Source: Niallia circulans (GTDB taxonomy: Bacteria; Bacillota; Bacilli; Bacillales; Cytobacillaceae). From it: DNA of 64,000 nt. Below the pieces are notes generated by a model. The model ran no database searches. It was not told the origin of the DNA and was given only the letters and a program-made list of their open reading frames with translations. Positions 37,269 through 46,151 of this stretch are shown here, in pieces; position 1 is the stretch's first letter; every line of letters starts with the position of its first letter. The translations under genes were made by a program, and so were the position numbers. The stretch covers positions 930,001 through 994,000 of the forward strand of contig NZ_RIBP01000001.1 in NCBI RefSeq assembly GCF_007273535.1, given 5' to 3'.

Positions 37269-37651
37269 TGAACGGTAGCAAATCAGCCAGTATGCAGCTC
37301 CAAACATGATTTGTTAGACTTCAACAGCCGATACTTGAGTCAGTTGAAACTTTCTTTTCACGTATAAAAAGAACGACTCTCTTTAGAACCCTTTCTTTTT
37401 ATTCTATTTCTATACTGTTTTTTATCTATTCAAATTAAGTTTCCTTCTGTATTACCTGCTAAAGCTAGTGAACATGTTACCAGTCAGCAATAATTAGTTT
37501 TAGAGCCGTCTTCATATCTTAAATTTTTTTCGCTAACCTTCCCCGTTTCTTCCATAGGGCTAGTTTAATATATTGAGAAAATCAGGAAAAGTGACTTTGG
37601 ACAAATATGTGTGTTCTTCAAGTTTAAATCCTCCTTTTTTATTAGAATATA
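37269..37651. other. Intergenic, no gene seen
   Basis: Between the LysR gene and the hairpin at 37652. It includes a partial dispersed-repeat copy (CCCCGTTTCTTCCATAG near 37543) and nothing else recognisable. Confidence 0.4.
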
Positions 37652-37697
37652 AACCCAGCAGAGTTTTCGAACTTAATAGTTTGAAGACTGCTGGGTT
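37652..37697. terminator. Hairpin, possible terminator
   Basis: AACCCAGCAG and CTGCTGGGTT form a 10-bp stem with a long inner part. There is no good T run on either side, so the terminator call is tentative. Confidence 0.4.
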
Positions 37698-37755
37698 ATT
37701 AGGTACATTTGTAAATTAAACTGCAGTACGTAGTTGTTTACGTTATTTATAAATT

Positions 37756-37851
37756 TCATTCTTTCCAAAAAATTTTAAAATACTTTAAGAAAAAGTAAAT
37801 TCCAAAAAACAACACTCCTAAGGCGGTAGTCCAAAATCCAATAATTATCAT
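37756..37851 (-). CDS. Possible 31-residue membrane peptide
   Basis: ATG 37851 encodes IIIGFWTTALGVLFFGIYFF plus a basic tail (KYFKIFWKE). The amino-acid order looks like a real one-helix peptide, but there is no ribosome site and the start lies inside a 53-bp inverted repeat. It may be the tail of a rearranged gene. Confidence 0.3.
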   Translation of the reverse strand: MIIIGFWTTALGVLFFGIYFFLKYFKIFWKE

Positions 37852-37879
37852 TAAATGATAATTATTGGATTTTGGGCTA
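37827..37879. repeat. 53-bp inverted repeat
   Basis: Two 25-bp arms (one mismatch) around TAA; the arms start CCAAAATCCAATAATTATCA and end with the reverse complement. There is no T run, so it is not a plain terminator. The arm sequence equals the 5' end of the small frame at 37756, as if that piece was copied in inverted orientation. Confidence 0.6.
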
Positions 37880-38345
37880 TGTTGAGAGTTCTTACATTTT
37901 TGTGAACATTACATATAATCGATACTTGTTATCACCTTTATTGCGGAACTTCCTTGTCTCCAAGCACTTTTAAGGATATTTATAGCAAAGATACCCAAAA
38001 TGTAAAATATAAAAATTGGTATCTTTTATTTACTCCGTAGTTTTTGTTATAATTCCTCAAATAAAAAAGACAGAACAAAAAGTACTATCTCTCAAAAATA
38101 GTGAAAAAAGCGAGAATATATGAATAATTTTAAATATTATTTCTTATAAGCTTAGCATTAAAACGAATCATTTATATACCACCATCAAGTGGTCACTAAA
38201 ATGGACATAAATTAGCCGCACACGGTTCCCTTAATAAATTTCCCAGAGATTTTTTAATCAGTGTTCCCTCTGAGCTGCTTTTCTATCAATAAGCAAAGAC
38301 TGTTGATAGAACTAAGTAATCAACAATCTTTGAAATCTATATTAT
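37880..38345. other. Intergenic, no gene seen
   Basis: AT-rich region downstream of the serine hydrolase gene. A weak hairpin near 38285-38335 (CAAAGACTGTTGAT / ATCAACAATCTTTG) may terminate the hydrolase transcript. Confidence 0.4.
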
Positions 38346-39701
38346 TTATTCATTCTTACTTTTTAAGAGTTGCCTAAACCCAAAATGAAGACGATTATCT
38401 GAAAACTGTAGCAAGAATTCGGTCCCATTCATTGTAATTGTGACAGCCCTTTGGCCCACTGTACGGTTTGGAAGTTCAGTTCCTTGGAATTCCACAAAAA
38501 TTGCAGCATTTTTTTCATAGACTTTGATTGCTAGACCCTCACTAGATTGATATGTACCGATGATTGCATGGCGGTCTTTTTCAGTGAGCATATAATCTTC
38601 ATATTGCATTGCTACTTTATCAGGCTTAATATCCATTTCACATTGCACAGCCCCTTTTAAAAGAGCTTCAGCAGGTGCCCCTGCAATATTCGTTAAACAA
38701 ATGGCAGCAATATCTCTCTCAGGTAATACTGCAAATTGTGCTGATGCGCCTTTAATACTTCCACCATGTGTAATAAGCGTAGTGCCAAAATATTCAGGTA
38801 ATACGATAAGGCCATATCCATAATACACACCAGGTTCCGCTTCAATGTGTTTTGAAGTTAACACAGTAAGACTTTCTCGAGTTAAAATACCGTTCCCATC
38901 TTTTAAAAAGATATCTCCGAAACGGAGCATATCATTGGCCGTTGACTTTGCATAACCCGCTGGTCGCATCGCAGGAGCATCCCACCATTCAGGTGAATAT
39001 TCAACCATTCCAGTAAGTGGATTCACGCTGTACAAGCAAGCTGCCCGTTGATCGATACGATCAAGTTGAAAGAAACTGTTTTTCATCCCTAGAGGTTGAA
39101 AGATGTTTTTCTCTATATAATCTTCATATGACAATCCACTAACACGTTCAATTATAATGCCCAGTAAAGCGTAGCCATCGTTTGAGTAACTAAATGATTG
39201 TCCAGGTTTATCAAGGGGTACAAGTTGAATCGTATTTAAATAGTTTATCAGATCATCATATGTATCAATGCTATTTTGCTCTCTGTCAAGGGGTACACCC
39301 AACTTAATCTGCAAATCGAATGTACCATCCCTTTCCATTGAGAGCTTATTCGCGTAAAAGAGTGTATTCAATGGTGGAATACCCGATGTATGAGTCAGCA
39401 AATGATGAATTGTTATATTATCACTTCCTTCAAACGTAATTTCTGGTATGTATGTTTTAATGGTGTCATGTACAGAAACTTTTCCAACTTCTTGTAGCTG
39501 AAGTATCGCAATACTTGTCATTGACTTTGTAATACTGCCAATACCAAAGATAGTGTCTGCAGTTACAGGTAATTGCTTTTCCTGATTACGGAAGCCGAAG
39601 CTTTTTTCGTAGCGTTGATTGTTCAACGCAATTATTGTTGCTGGTGTCTGATGGGTCTTTATAAGCGATTCAGCAAACCCTTCGTAGATATATTTATCCA
39701 T
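38346..39701 (-). CDS. Beta-lactamase-family serine hydrolase
   Basis: 451 residues, no signal peptide, so cytosolic. Class C-type motifs: SxxK in GIGSITKS (Ser56, Lys59), the YSN motif in SFSYSNDGYALLG, and HGG in LITHGGSIKGASAQF. A C-terminal barrel-like domain of about 90 residues follows. Members act as esterases, peptidases or penicillin-binding-like enzymes; beta-lactamase activity is not implied. GGAGG precedes the ATG. It is divergent from a TetR gene across a 50-bp palindrome and is probably repressed by it. Confidence 0.82.
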   Translation of the reverse strand: MDKYIYEGFAESLIKTHQTPATIIALNNQRYEKSFGFRNQEKQLPVTADTIFGIGSITKSMTSIAILQLQEVGKVSVHDTIKTYIPEITFEGSDNITIHHLLTHTSGIPPLNTLFYANKLSMERDGTFDLQIKLGVPLDREQNSIDTYDDLINYLNTIQLVPLDKPGQSFSYSNDGYALLGIIIERVSGLSYEDYIEKNIFQPLGMKNSFFQLDRIDQRAACLYSVNPLTGMVEYSPEWWDAPAMRPAGYAKSTANDMLRFGDIFLKDGNGILTRESLTVLTSKHIEAEPGVYYGYGLIVLPEYFGTTLITHGGSIKGASAQFAVLPERDIAAICLTNIAGAPAEALLKGAVQCEMDIKPDKVAMQYEDYMLTEKDRHAIIGTYQSSEGLAIKVYEKNAAIFVEFQGTELPNRTVGQRAVTITMNGTEFLLQFSDNRLHFGFRQLLKSKNE

Positions 39702-39785
39702 ATTAGCGCCTCCTCTTAAATTGCACTTTAGAGCATTCAGTTAATCAATGCCCTATTCAATTTTTTAAAATCATTTAATCTTTCT

Positions 39786-39835
39786 TATAATAATATACCA
39801 ATTAGTATTTAAATACTAATTGGTATATTATTATA
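39786..39835. promoter_or_regulatory. 50-bp perfect palindrome between hydrolase and TetR genes
   Basis: Two 25-bp arms meet without a spacer at 39810/39811. The inner part is ACCAATTAGT-ATTTAAAT-ACTAATTGGT and the outer ends TATAATAATAT contain -10-like boxes on both strands. This looks like a symmetrical operator-promoter bound by the neighbouring TetR protein. Confidence 0.7.
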
Positions 39836-39867
39836 GTGTGTTAATATTGTCAAGAGGAGGAAGAACA

Positions 39868-40470
39868 ATGAATAGAAAAAGAATGACTCAAGAGGAGCGA
39901 AAAATAGAAACACGAAGGATGCTTCTGGATGCAGCTGCGGAAATTTTTGCTCAACTAGGATTTCATGGGGCATCAGTGGATAAAATTGCGGAATATGCAG
40001 GATATAGCAAAGGAGCCGTTTACGCCAACTTTAGTTCAAAAGAAGAACTGTTTCTAGCCTTATTAGAAGAGAAAATGAAAAGAGATGTAGATACTATTCA
40101 TCAAGCCATGAAAAAACAACATTCCATTGATCAGTTTATCGAAAAAATAGAATATCATTTTGACTTAGAGAGACAAACAAACAAAGTTTGGAGCATCCTT
40201 AACATGGAATTTCTCTTATATTCCATGCGTCAAGAATCAGCACGTAAAAAGTGGACTGCCATGATTGTGGAATCGGTAGAACAAATTTCTGAGGGTATTG
40301 AAAGTATGATCGAACCGAAGAATCGTGAGAGTGCTCCATCAGCAGAAGAACTTGCATGGACTATTCTATCATTAGGAAATGGTATGGCTACTCTTCATTA
40401 TATTGCCGAAGGTCGTGTCCCTCATAATTTGTATGGAAAAGCTTTGAAAAACATTTTTAAAACTTCCTAA
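39868..40470 (+). CDS. TetR-family repressor
   Basis: 200 residues from ATG 39868 (GAGGAGG upstream); the longer frame from 39820 starts inside the palindrome and lacks a ribosome site. N-terminal HTH: GASVDKIAEYAGYSKGAVYA. The C-terminal ligand domain is helical. It probably represses itself and the divergent serine hydrolase through the 50-bp palindrome. The ligand is unknown. Confidence 0.87.
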   Translation: MNRKRMTQEERKIETRRMLLDAAAEIFAQLGFHGASVDKIAEYAGYSKGAVYANFSSKEELFLALLEEKMKRDVDTIHQAMKKQHSIDQFIEKIEYHFDLERQTNKVWSILNMEFLLYSMRQESARKKWTAMIVESVEQISEGIESMIEPKNRESAPSAEELAWTILSLGNGMATLHYIAEGRVPHNLYGKALKNIFKTS

Positions 40471-41026
40471 TTAGGAAAACATTACAAAAATTATACACAA
40501 TCAGTTAAAACATCCAATAAAAGTATACAAAAGAAAAGATGTATTATATTTAACGTTTCACTTCGTTTGGGACCAACAGCCCATAATTTCAAACGATGAT
40601 TTGTATATTTAATTATTTTTATAGAAAGAGAACTTTATTATAATAATCAACCTTTTTTATAACATCACCCAAAATAGTTCCTTGTATGAAAACTGGTTCG
40701 TTATTGAAGGGACCAGTTTTTTGATTACATTGTAAATGTTTATTATTCAGAAAAAGCATAATCAGATTAATATTACTAGGAAGAAGAGTGTTTTCTAATT
40801 AACACTCTTAAGAAAGGTATCTTCCATTTTTATAGGAATACTGCCACTATAACACCATAAAAAGGCTATCCTTTGATTTTAAAGAGTAACAGTGAAGAAT
40901 TATAGGCAATAATTTCAAATACATAGACAAAAAGCGTTCTAATTATTATTAAGGTCGCTTTTTGACTTAGTAGCATTTATTAAAAATTTAGTTCTATTAT
41001 ATAATTTGTGAATAAATGTACTTATA
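40471..41026. other. Intergenic with hairpins
   Basis: No gene. A terminator-like hairpin at 40689-40722 (AAAACTGGT/ACCAGTTTT plus T run) and a second stem at 40784-40809 (AAGAGTGTT/AACACTCTT) are the only structures. The first may end the TetR transcript although it is 219 nt away. Confidence 0.45.
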
Positions 41027-41107
41027 CTATCCTGCCCCGTTTCTTCCATAAGCAATTTTTTCATTTATTACAGGAATTCTGTCCTGTTAGTGCCGATAAA
41101 AAGAGAC
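41027..41107. repeat. Dispersed intergenic repeat, copy B
   Basis: Contains CCCCGTTTCTTCCATAAG and TTTATTACAGGAATTCTGTC followed by CTGTTAGTGCCGA. Related copies occur at 32725, 42721, 53541 and, degenerate, at 37543 and 53773. Confidence 0.55.
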
Positions 41108-41258
41108 ATTAATATATTTACTGGATAAACGCCGCTTTTATCATCCTTCCATAAGGTTTGAAAAATCACTAAACCCTTCGGAGCCTTTTTACCATGTTTG
41201 GGTCAACAATAAGAAAGTATTTTTAATAAAAACTTGAAAGGGTTCCCCTCACAAGTTA

Positions 41259-41624
41259 CTACACCCCTTTAATGTTAAATCTCTTTCTTATTTCCCCTAA
41301 TAATTCTTCTACATGAACACGATTGTTAGGATACTTTTCTAGGTACTCCTCACTGTCTTCGACTAAATATTGATAGAATGTATCATAATCTAAAACGAAT
41401 TCGACATCCTCTTCAACCGCAGGAGCATCTATGTAATAGCAGACCCCTTCTTCTCCGAAGTAATCTTCTTCCCACTCGTCCCAATTATTAGCAAAAACGA
41501 ATCGAGCATATTCATCTCCATATCCTATTGCCTTAGATATATGTTCTAAAATAGTCAGAAATCTTCCATCACCCATCACATGATAGTACACCTTAATTAA
41601 TTCTCTTTGTTCTTCTGTTCTCAT
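41259..41624 (-). CDS. CdiI-like toxin-immunity protein
   Basis: 121 residues, very acidic (WDEWEEDYFGEEGVCYYIDA; YLVEDSEEYLEKYPNNRVHV), beginning ELIKVYYHVMGDGRFLTILE. This resembles the CdiI family that protects against contact-dependent ribonuclease toxins. GAGGTG is upstream. It follows the C-terminal end of a toxin-like frame (41645) by 20 nt on the same strand, the classic toxin-immunity order. The family call is from memory of the pattern; the pairing is inferred. Confidence 0.6.
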   Translation of the reverse strand: MRTEEQRELIKVYYHVMGDGRFLTILEHISKAIGYGDEYARFVFANNWDEWEEDYFGEEGVCYYIDAPAVEEDVEFVLDYDTFYQYLVEDSEEYLEKYPNNRVHVEELLGEIRKRFNIKGV

Positions 41625-41644
41625 TATATAAAAACACCTCTTTA

Positions 41645-41938
41645 CTATTCGATAGTCGGAAAGAAGTTAGTAATTTCGTTAGTTTCTAAATTTAAGAAAC
41701 CTCTAAATCGCACCCCATTAGATGCAATCCCATCAACGACCCTTCCATTAACTTCCCCATTTTTCATAGCTTCTTTACCCCATTCTATTAATTGTTCATC
41801 CGAAACGATACTTGGATCATAAACCGTTTTTGGTTGAGTGTCTTTACTCAAACAGTAAAGATATCGCTGAGTTGGATAAAAACGGAAAAATAACCTATCT
41901 AGAAAATATACCAGACAATACAAATATGTTTGATTCAT
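41645..41938 (-). pseudogene. Severed C-terminal toxin domain of a polymorphic toxin
   Basis: The last ~60 residues (DPSIVSDEQLIEWGKEAMKN, VVDGIASNGVRFRGFLNLET, NEITNFFPTIE) look like the C-terminal domain of a secreted polymorphic toxin. The preceding ~30 residues are antisense to another coding-like fragment on the plus strand, so homology probably stops near 41850. No secretion or repeat region remains. The toxin is thus an orphan module kept with its immunity gene. Confidence 0.55.
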
Positions 41939-41949
41939 ACAAAAAATAA
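41850..41949 (+). pseudogene. C-terminal fragment of an unknown gene, inverted beside the toxin
   Basis: A plus-strand frame reads SKDIAELDKNGKITYLENIP then DNTNMFDSYKK and a TAA. It has coding-like composition but no start. It abuts the toxin fragment head to head near 41850, marking a rearrangement joint. Confidence 0.35.
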
Positions 41950-42002
41950 TATGTGATTTATTCCACTAAAATTATACTACTCCGTTAGTATCATAACCAA
42001 TC

Positions 42003-42034
42003 AGGGGCATTATTCCTCTAGGATTAATGCCCCT
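42003..42034. terminator. Hairpin, possible terminator
   Basis: AGGGGCATTA pairs with TAATGCCCCT around a 12-nt loop. It lies between the ASCH gene (leftward) and the toxin fragment. A T run is lacking. Confidence 0.4.
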
Positions 42035-42198
42035 CATTAATTGAGTAATACAATTTACAATCTTGGTTATTTCATGGAGAATTTTTCAAGGTATATTACA
42101 CCTTAAATAAATAAAGCTTTTAAATACAACTTGTTTTTTCGGAACAGGGAACAACTGCTTAATAAAATTCTATTTATTATTCTTTATCATTTATTTGC

Positions 42199-42642
42199 TT
42201 ATTTGGGATATACTTTTTTAAACATTTCACACACAACTAACATATTTGGTGAAAATGCTATATCATACTCTTTTAACAATTCAGTAAAGAACTTCTCGTG
42301 TGCATTCCACCAGAATCGGTAATCACCCTCACCCTCAGCTAAAGCAAATTCTTCGGTAACCTCATTCATTGGAACAACTTGCACAGATTCAATTTCTATA
42401 ACCGCAACTGGATTTTCCTTACCATTTAAAACAATATAATACTCACCAACCGTAGGAATTGCTTCTTTTTCCATTTCATAAAACACTAGACCAGAAGTTG
42501 TTGCTTTCTTCTTTCCAGTAACAACTAATTCTGCTAACCAATCAGCAGAAGCACCAAATTGGAAAGCATCTCTATATTGAATTCCTTCTTTTTTAGTTTC
42601 TTCACAAAACTCATTCCAAAATTCTTTAACCCTGTTATTCAT
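42199..42642 (-). CDS. ASCH domain protein
   Basis: 147 residues. The ASCH fold is shown by FQFGASADWLAELVVTGKKK (with GKKKAT), VGEYYIVLNGKENPVAVIEI, and EGEGDYRFWWNAHEKFF. The family is a PUA-like RNA-binding or nuclease/deacylase fold; E. coli relatives hydrolyse N4-acetylcytidine. No strong ribosome site, but the start matches the family. Single gene. Confidence 0.8.
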   Translation of the reverse strand: MNNRVKEFWNEFCEETKKEGIQYRDAFQFGASADWLAELVVTGKKKATTSGLVFYEMEKEAIPTVGEYYIVLNGKENPVAVIEIESVQVVPMNEVTEEFALAEGEGDYRFWWNAHEKFFTELLKEYDIAFSPNMLVVCEMFKKVYPK

Positions 42643-43092
42643 TTGATTATTCCTTTAATAATATTTTTGTTTCTTCAAAATCTTCAATCTAGATACTTAT
42701 TCTAGGTTATTTTGGGTTATCCTTCTTGCACTATACTGACCAGTTTGTGACACAAGAAAGAACCTCTTCATTTATTACAGGAATGCTGCCCCTTTAGCGA
42801 CATAAGAAAAAGACCTCCCTTTATTCAAGGAAATCTATATAGTATTTAAACAACCCAATTCAATCAAGTTGTCTTTAATAATCTCAAATTCTTTAATATT
42901 TGCTATCGAATGAAGCATTTATTCTGCGTTAAATACTGAAAAAACGTTCTTCATTTGCCACTTTTTACTCAGTCATGATCGGCAAAAGCACCTCTCCCCA
43001 GAGTTATTATATGGGCATCACCGTTAATTACAATTTAAACTGCTCTTACACTTTCTCTTGTTGACCATTCACAAAGATAGGTAAATGTGGAA
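42643..43092. other. Intergenic with a dispersed repeat
   Basis: A repeat copy occupies 42721-42817 (core TTTATTACAGGAATGCTGCC, then TTTAGCGACATAAG). The rest up to the IS3 end holds no gene. Confidence 0.5.
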
Positions 43093-44235
43093 TGTCAAAA
43101 CCAAACTGGACAACTTTTATAAGGCCTGTTTCTTGAATTCTACTGGCGTTAAGTAACCGAGTGTTCCATGAATTCGAATATGGTTAAACCAATGAACATA
43201 ATCATTTAATTCCAGTTTTAGCTGTTCAAGAGAAGTAAAATGGGCTCCATTTGCGAATTCCGTTTTGAAGACTTTGAACATGGCTTCGGCGACGGCGTTA
43301 TCGTATGGACATCCCTTTGTACTCAAAGATCTTTGAATCCCAAATGTTTCTAAAGCCTCGGAAAGTAGTTTATTATCAAACTCTTTTCCTCGGTCTGTAT
43401 GAAACATTTGAATGTTATGCAAGTTACCTTTAATGCTTGCCAATGCTTTATATACCAGGTCAGCTGTCTTATTTGGACCAGCACTATAGCCGATAATTTC
43501 TCGGTTGAAAAGATCGACAAATAAGCATACGTAATGCCATTTTTTCTCGACACGGACGTATGTTAAATCACTTACAACTACTGTTAATGCTTCTTCTTGG
43601 TTAAATGGACGTTTTAACTCGTTTCGGGTAGGAGCTTCCTTACTGGATTGTTTATATGGCTTGTATTGTGCCACCGTATAATTCGATACCAAGCCTAGTT
43701 GTTTCATAATCCGACCGATTCGACGACGAGAAACGATCTAGTTTTGCTTCTTTAACTCTACTTTGAGTTTGCGAGTACCATAGTTACAACGACTTCCCTT
43801 AAAAATGCGTTGAATTTCATTGGAAAGCTCCACTTCTTCTCTTTCATGGGCTTCTTTTTCGCACAAATTGGCTTGATAGTAGTAACTACTTTTGGGTATA
43901 TGGAGGACGTTACACATTGCTGATACTGAATATTTGTGTGTGTTATTTCGAATCACGTTTATTTTCGTCCCATAATCAGCGCAGCTTGCTTTAAAATGTC
44001 ATTCTCCATCATTAAGCGTTGATTTTCTTTGCGCAATCTCACTAACTCATTCTCTTCCTCTGTACGATTATCTTTCGCAGAAAAGGATCCAGTATCTTGA
44101 TGATTTTTAATCCAACGATTTAATGAGGATGGTGTGATTTCATACTCTCGACAGATATCCGCACGGGACTTTGCATTTTCATATAGCTTTACTAATTGAA
44201 GTCTGAGGCCTTTTGCTGCTTTTTCTGATGTGTAA
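43093..44235 (-). mobile_element. IS3-family insertion sequence, probably defective
   Basis: Two leftward frames encode OrfA and OrfB of an IS3 element (IS150-like). A probable right end TGTCAAAACC...GGACAAC begins near 43093. No matching inverted end was found on the other side, where orfA is fused to foreign sequence near 44230. OrfB has an in-frame stop. The left end seems lost by deletion. Confidence 0.65.
43117..43956 (-). pseudogene. IS3-family transposase OrfB with premature TAG
   Basis: The frame from GTG 43956 gives the HTH_21-type part (YSVSAMCNVLHIPKSSYYYQ ... RCNYGTRKLKVELKKQN), then TAG at 43738-43740, and continues in the same frame as the rve integrase core. The DDE residues are all there: SDLTYVRVEKKWHYV, FHTDRGKEF, CPYDNAVAEAMFKVFK. 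IS3 transposases are normally made as an OrfAB fusion by -1 frameshifting; the stop would block it. Nonsense mutation or base error. Confidence 0.75.
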
Positions 44236-44399
44236 AATGAAAGAGCTATCGCTCCACATTTATCTTCTTCTTGATAAGGGATATTCGCTTCCAAATGATT
44301 TTCAAAGTCAGTTTCTTCAACCACTTCTTTTTTGGTATATCTATAAACTGGTTCTAAATTATCTGCTCCTGCGTCGGAGGGTGGGCAACATTCTGGCAT
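43959..44399 (-). CDS. Chimeric frame: unknown N-domain fused to IS3 OrfA
   Basis: 146 residues. About residues 60-146 are a typical IS3 OrfA (LRLQLVKLYENAKSRADICR, EITPSSLNRWIKNHQDTGSF, and a Leu-zipper RKENQRLMMENDILKQAALI). Residues 1-58 (CPPSDAGADNLEPVYRYTKK, CGAIALSFYTS) are not part of OrfA. They resemble small hypothetical proteins with PPxDA, YR, DF and C-x-x-x-LS motifs. The fusion looks like an IS-host joint near 44230 that happened to stay in frame. Confidence 0.55.
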   Translation of the reverse strand: MPECCPPSDAGADNLEPVYRYTKKEVVEETDFENHLEANIPYQEEDKCGAIALSFYTSEKAAKGLRLQLVKLYENAKSRADICREYEITPSSLNRWIKNHQDTGSFSAKDNRTEEENELVRLRKENQRLMMENDILKQAALIMGRK

Positions 44400-44664
44400 A
44401 TCAGCCTGATTTTAAAAAACCATTATTATATCCTTCCCCTTCTTTTTTATGCATATACCTTACGATTATGTATAAATAGTAAATAATTCCTAAATACAAT
44501 ATAGCAATATTCACTACAAAAAAGATAAATTCGACAAAATAAGACATAAAACATATAGAAATCTAATTTTAACTTTAACACTGAAAGAAAAACCGAAATA
44601 AACTCACTATAAAATCGGACATAATGGATATTTGTTTGTTACATAAATACAAAGAAAACCAGGT
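44400..44664. other. Intergenic, no gene seen
   Basis: AT-rich spacer between the IS joint and the integrase remnant. Nothing is supported. Confidence 0.35.
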
Positions 44665-45240
44665 AATCCATGAAATTAAAGAATATTTCTACAGACGAGG
44701 CAGTACTTGCAAGTAGAAAATTTGCACCAGCGAATCCAAATGGGCTTTTGACGTGGATATCGGGATTGATCCAGTAACTGGTAAACGCCAGCAAAAGACC
44801 AAAGTGGTATTCCAAAGAAAAAAGAAACTGAAAAAGCTGAAACCTTGACGTTCCATAATGGAAAATATGATTTGTATTAAGGAGTCCTGTCAAACCTTTA
44901 GCAATTTTACAAAAGAATGGAAACTATTTACAGTTAAGCGGAAAATGTTAAACCCGCAACCATTCAAGTATGTCATGAAATCGGGAAATTGCTTCCTTAC
45001 TTTGGTCAGTTAAAGCTGAAATTTACGATATCAAGATTCTTAAACGATTTAAAGGAGTGAGGATATTCAGACAGTACAAGAGAAGGAATTCATCGGACTG
45101 GTAGGTTGATCTTCTGAAAAGCGTTAGAGTTTGAATTGTTTAAAATATTCCCAGCTGAATTTGTTTATCTCAAAATAGCTAAGAAGACCATTGAGCAGTT
45201 GGAGGAAGAAGAGCTTTCAAAATATCTCGTTTCAGTTTAG
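44665..45240 (+). pseudogene. Decayed phage/ICE-type tyrosine integrase, N-terminal half
   Basis: Reading across several frames recovers the order of a Tn916/phage-type integrase: an AP2-like arm-binding domain (WAFDVDIGIDPVTGKRQQKT), a core-binding domain (HEIGKLLPYFGQLKL; HRTGRLIF), and the linker KKTIEQLEEEELSKYL. At least five frameshifts or stops interrupt it and the catalytic C-terminal domain is absent. It is a relic of an older mobile element, directly left of the dif-like module. Confidence 0.65.
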
Positions 45241-45384
45241 GTTAGAAATGATTAGATTTTTGTGTGTAAATTGATAATAATGTTTTCCATTTCTTTTATT
45301 CAACGATAAAATTTATTTCTCATTCTTGAGACCATTACATTTATTAGTGTTTTACTTCAGTTAATTTTCTCTCAGAAGAAAATC

Positions 45385-45528
45385 AGATTTTTTCCATGGA
45401 CAACTACTCAGCTAATTTTTTAAAATGCTTCTTCCAACACTTTGAATTTATAACTAATTTTTTAAACCAGTCTTTTACAACCTATTTATTACTATCTAAT
45501 CGCACATAATGGTTATAATGTGCGATTA
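45385..45528. repeat. Left copy of recombination-site module (35-bp block plus dif-like site)
   Basis: The block at 45385-45419 (starting AGATTTTTTCCATGGACAAC) is followed at 45497-45528 by TAATCGCACAT, a 10-bp centre AATGGTTATA, and ATGTGCGATTA. The arms are exact inverted repeats. An almost identical module in the same orientation lies at 61362-61497, upstream of a tyrosine recombinase gene. The 11-10-11 layout resembles sites of simple tyrosine recombinases. Confidence 0.7.
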
Positions 45529-46151
45529 AGAAAAAAATTATAGTATACCAGAATTTATCTTCTTTCCTTATATATTCATATTTAATTGTTAATTGCATTT
45601 TAATAAAACCACTATAAAATCAGCATCTGCAATAAGTGATACTAGAATGATAATTGAGTGACTTATCAGTAAATCTTGATTTTTATGTTTACGAGTTGCA
45701 AAAATCAAGTTTTTTCTATATATAAGAAATGTAAATTTCACAACTCAGTACCAACGTACTATATTATTTTAAAATAATGAACATTAGCAATAGTTCACAT
45801 GTTGAACAGTAACTTTATTTACCTTTGTGGCTAGGAAACTAATTTTTTTTACAATAATGACTTTTATTAGAGCCAGATTAATAGTCAATACTAAATTTTA
45901 AATGAATTTGATGTACTAAAACCCAATTCGCCAATTCCGCTTAATGACAGTACTAAAACTTATTCCAAAATAGCCATCTTTAGCTATTCCCATTGCACTC
46001 TTTAAAACACCTAAATTTATATATTAGATGGTGTAGCGGAACGAATTATAAATATATTTTCCAAAGAATAGAATAAATGCATTAAAAATAAATTGGTAAT
46101 TATGTAATATATTCCTAGTAAAATAAAAAAAAAAGGAAAGAGGTATTATTA
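45529..46151. other. Leader region of the bacteriocin operon
   Basis: About 620 bp without a gene. A stem-loop with T run at 45675-45715 (CTTGATTTTT/AAAAATCAAG) could terminate a short transcript started near the dif-like site. The gene promoter is not certain. Confidence 0.45.

Noticed and set aside
40689..40809. Possible CRISPR or tandem repeat
   Set aside because: The two hairpins are unrelated in sequence and spacing; no repeat-spacer pattern exists anywhere in the window.
44639..44893. Minus-strand 84-residue frame
   Set aside because: It is antisense to the integrase relic, which explains the sequence.
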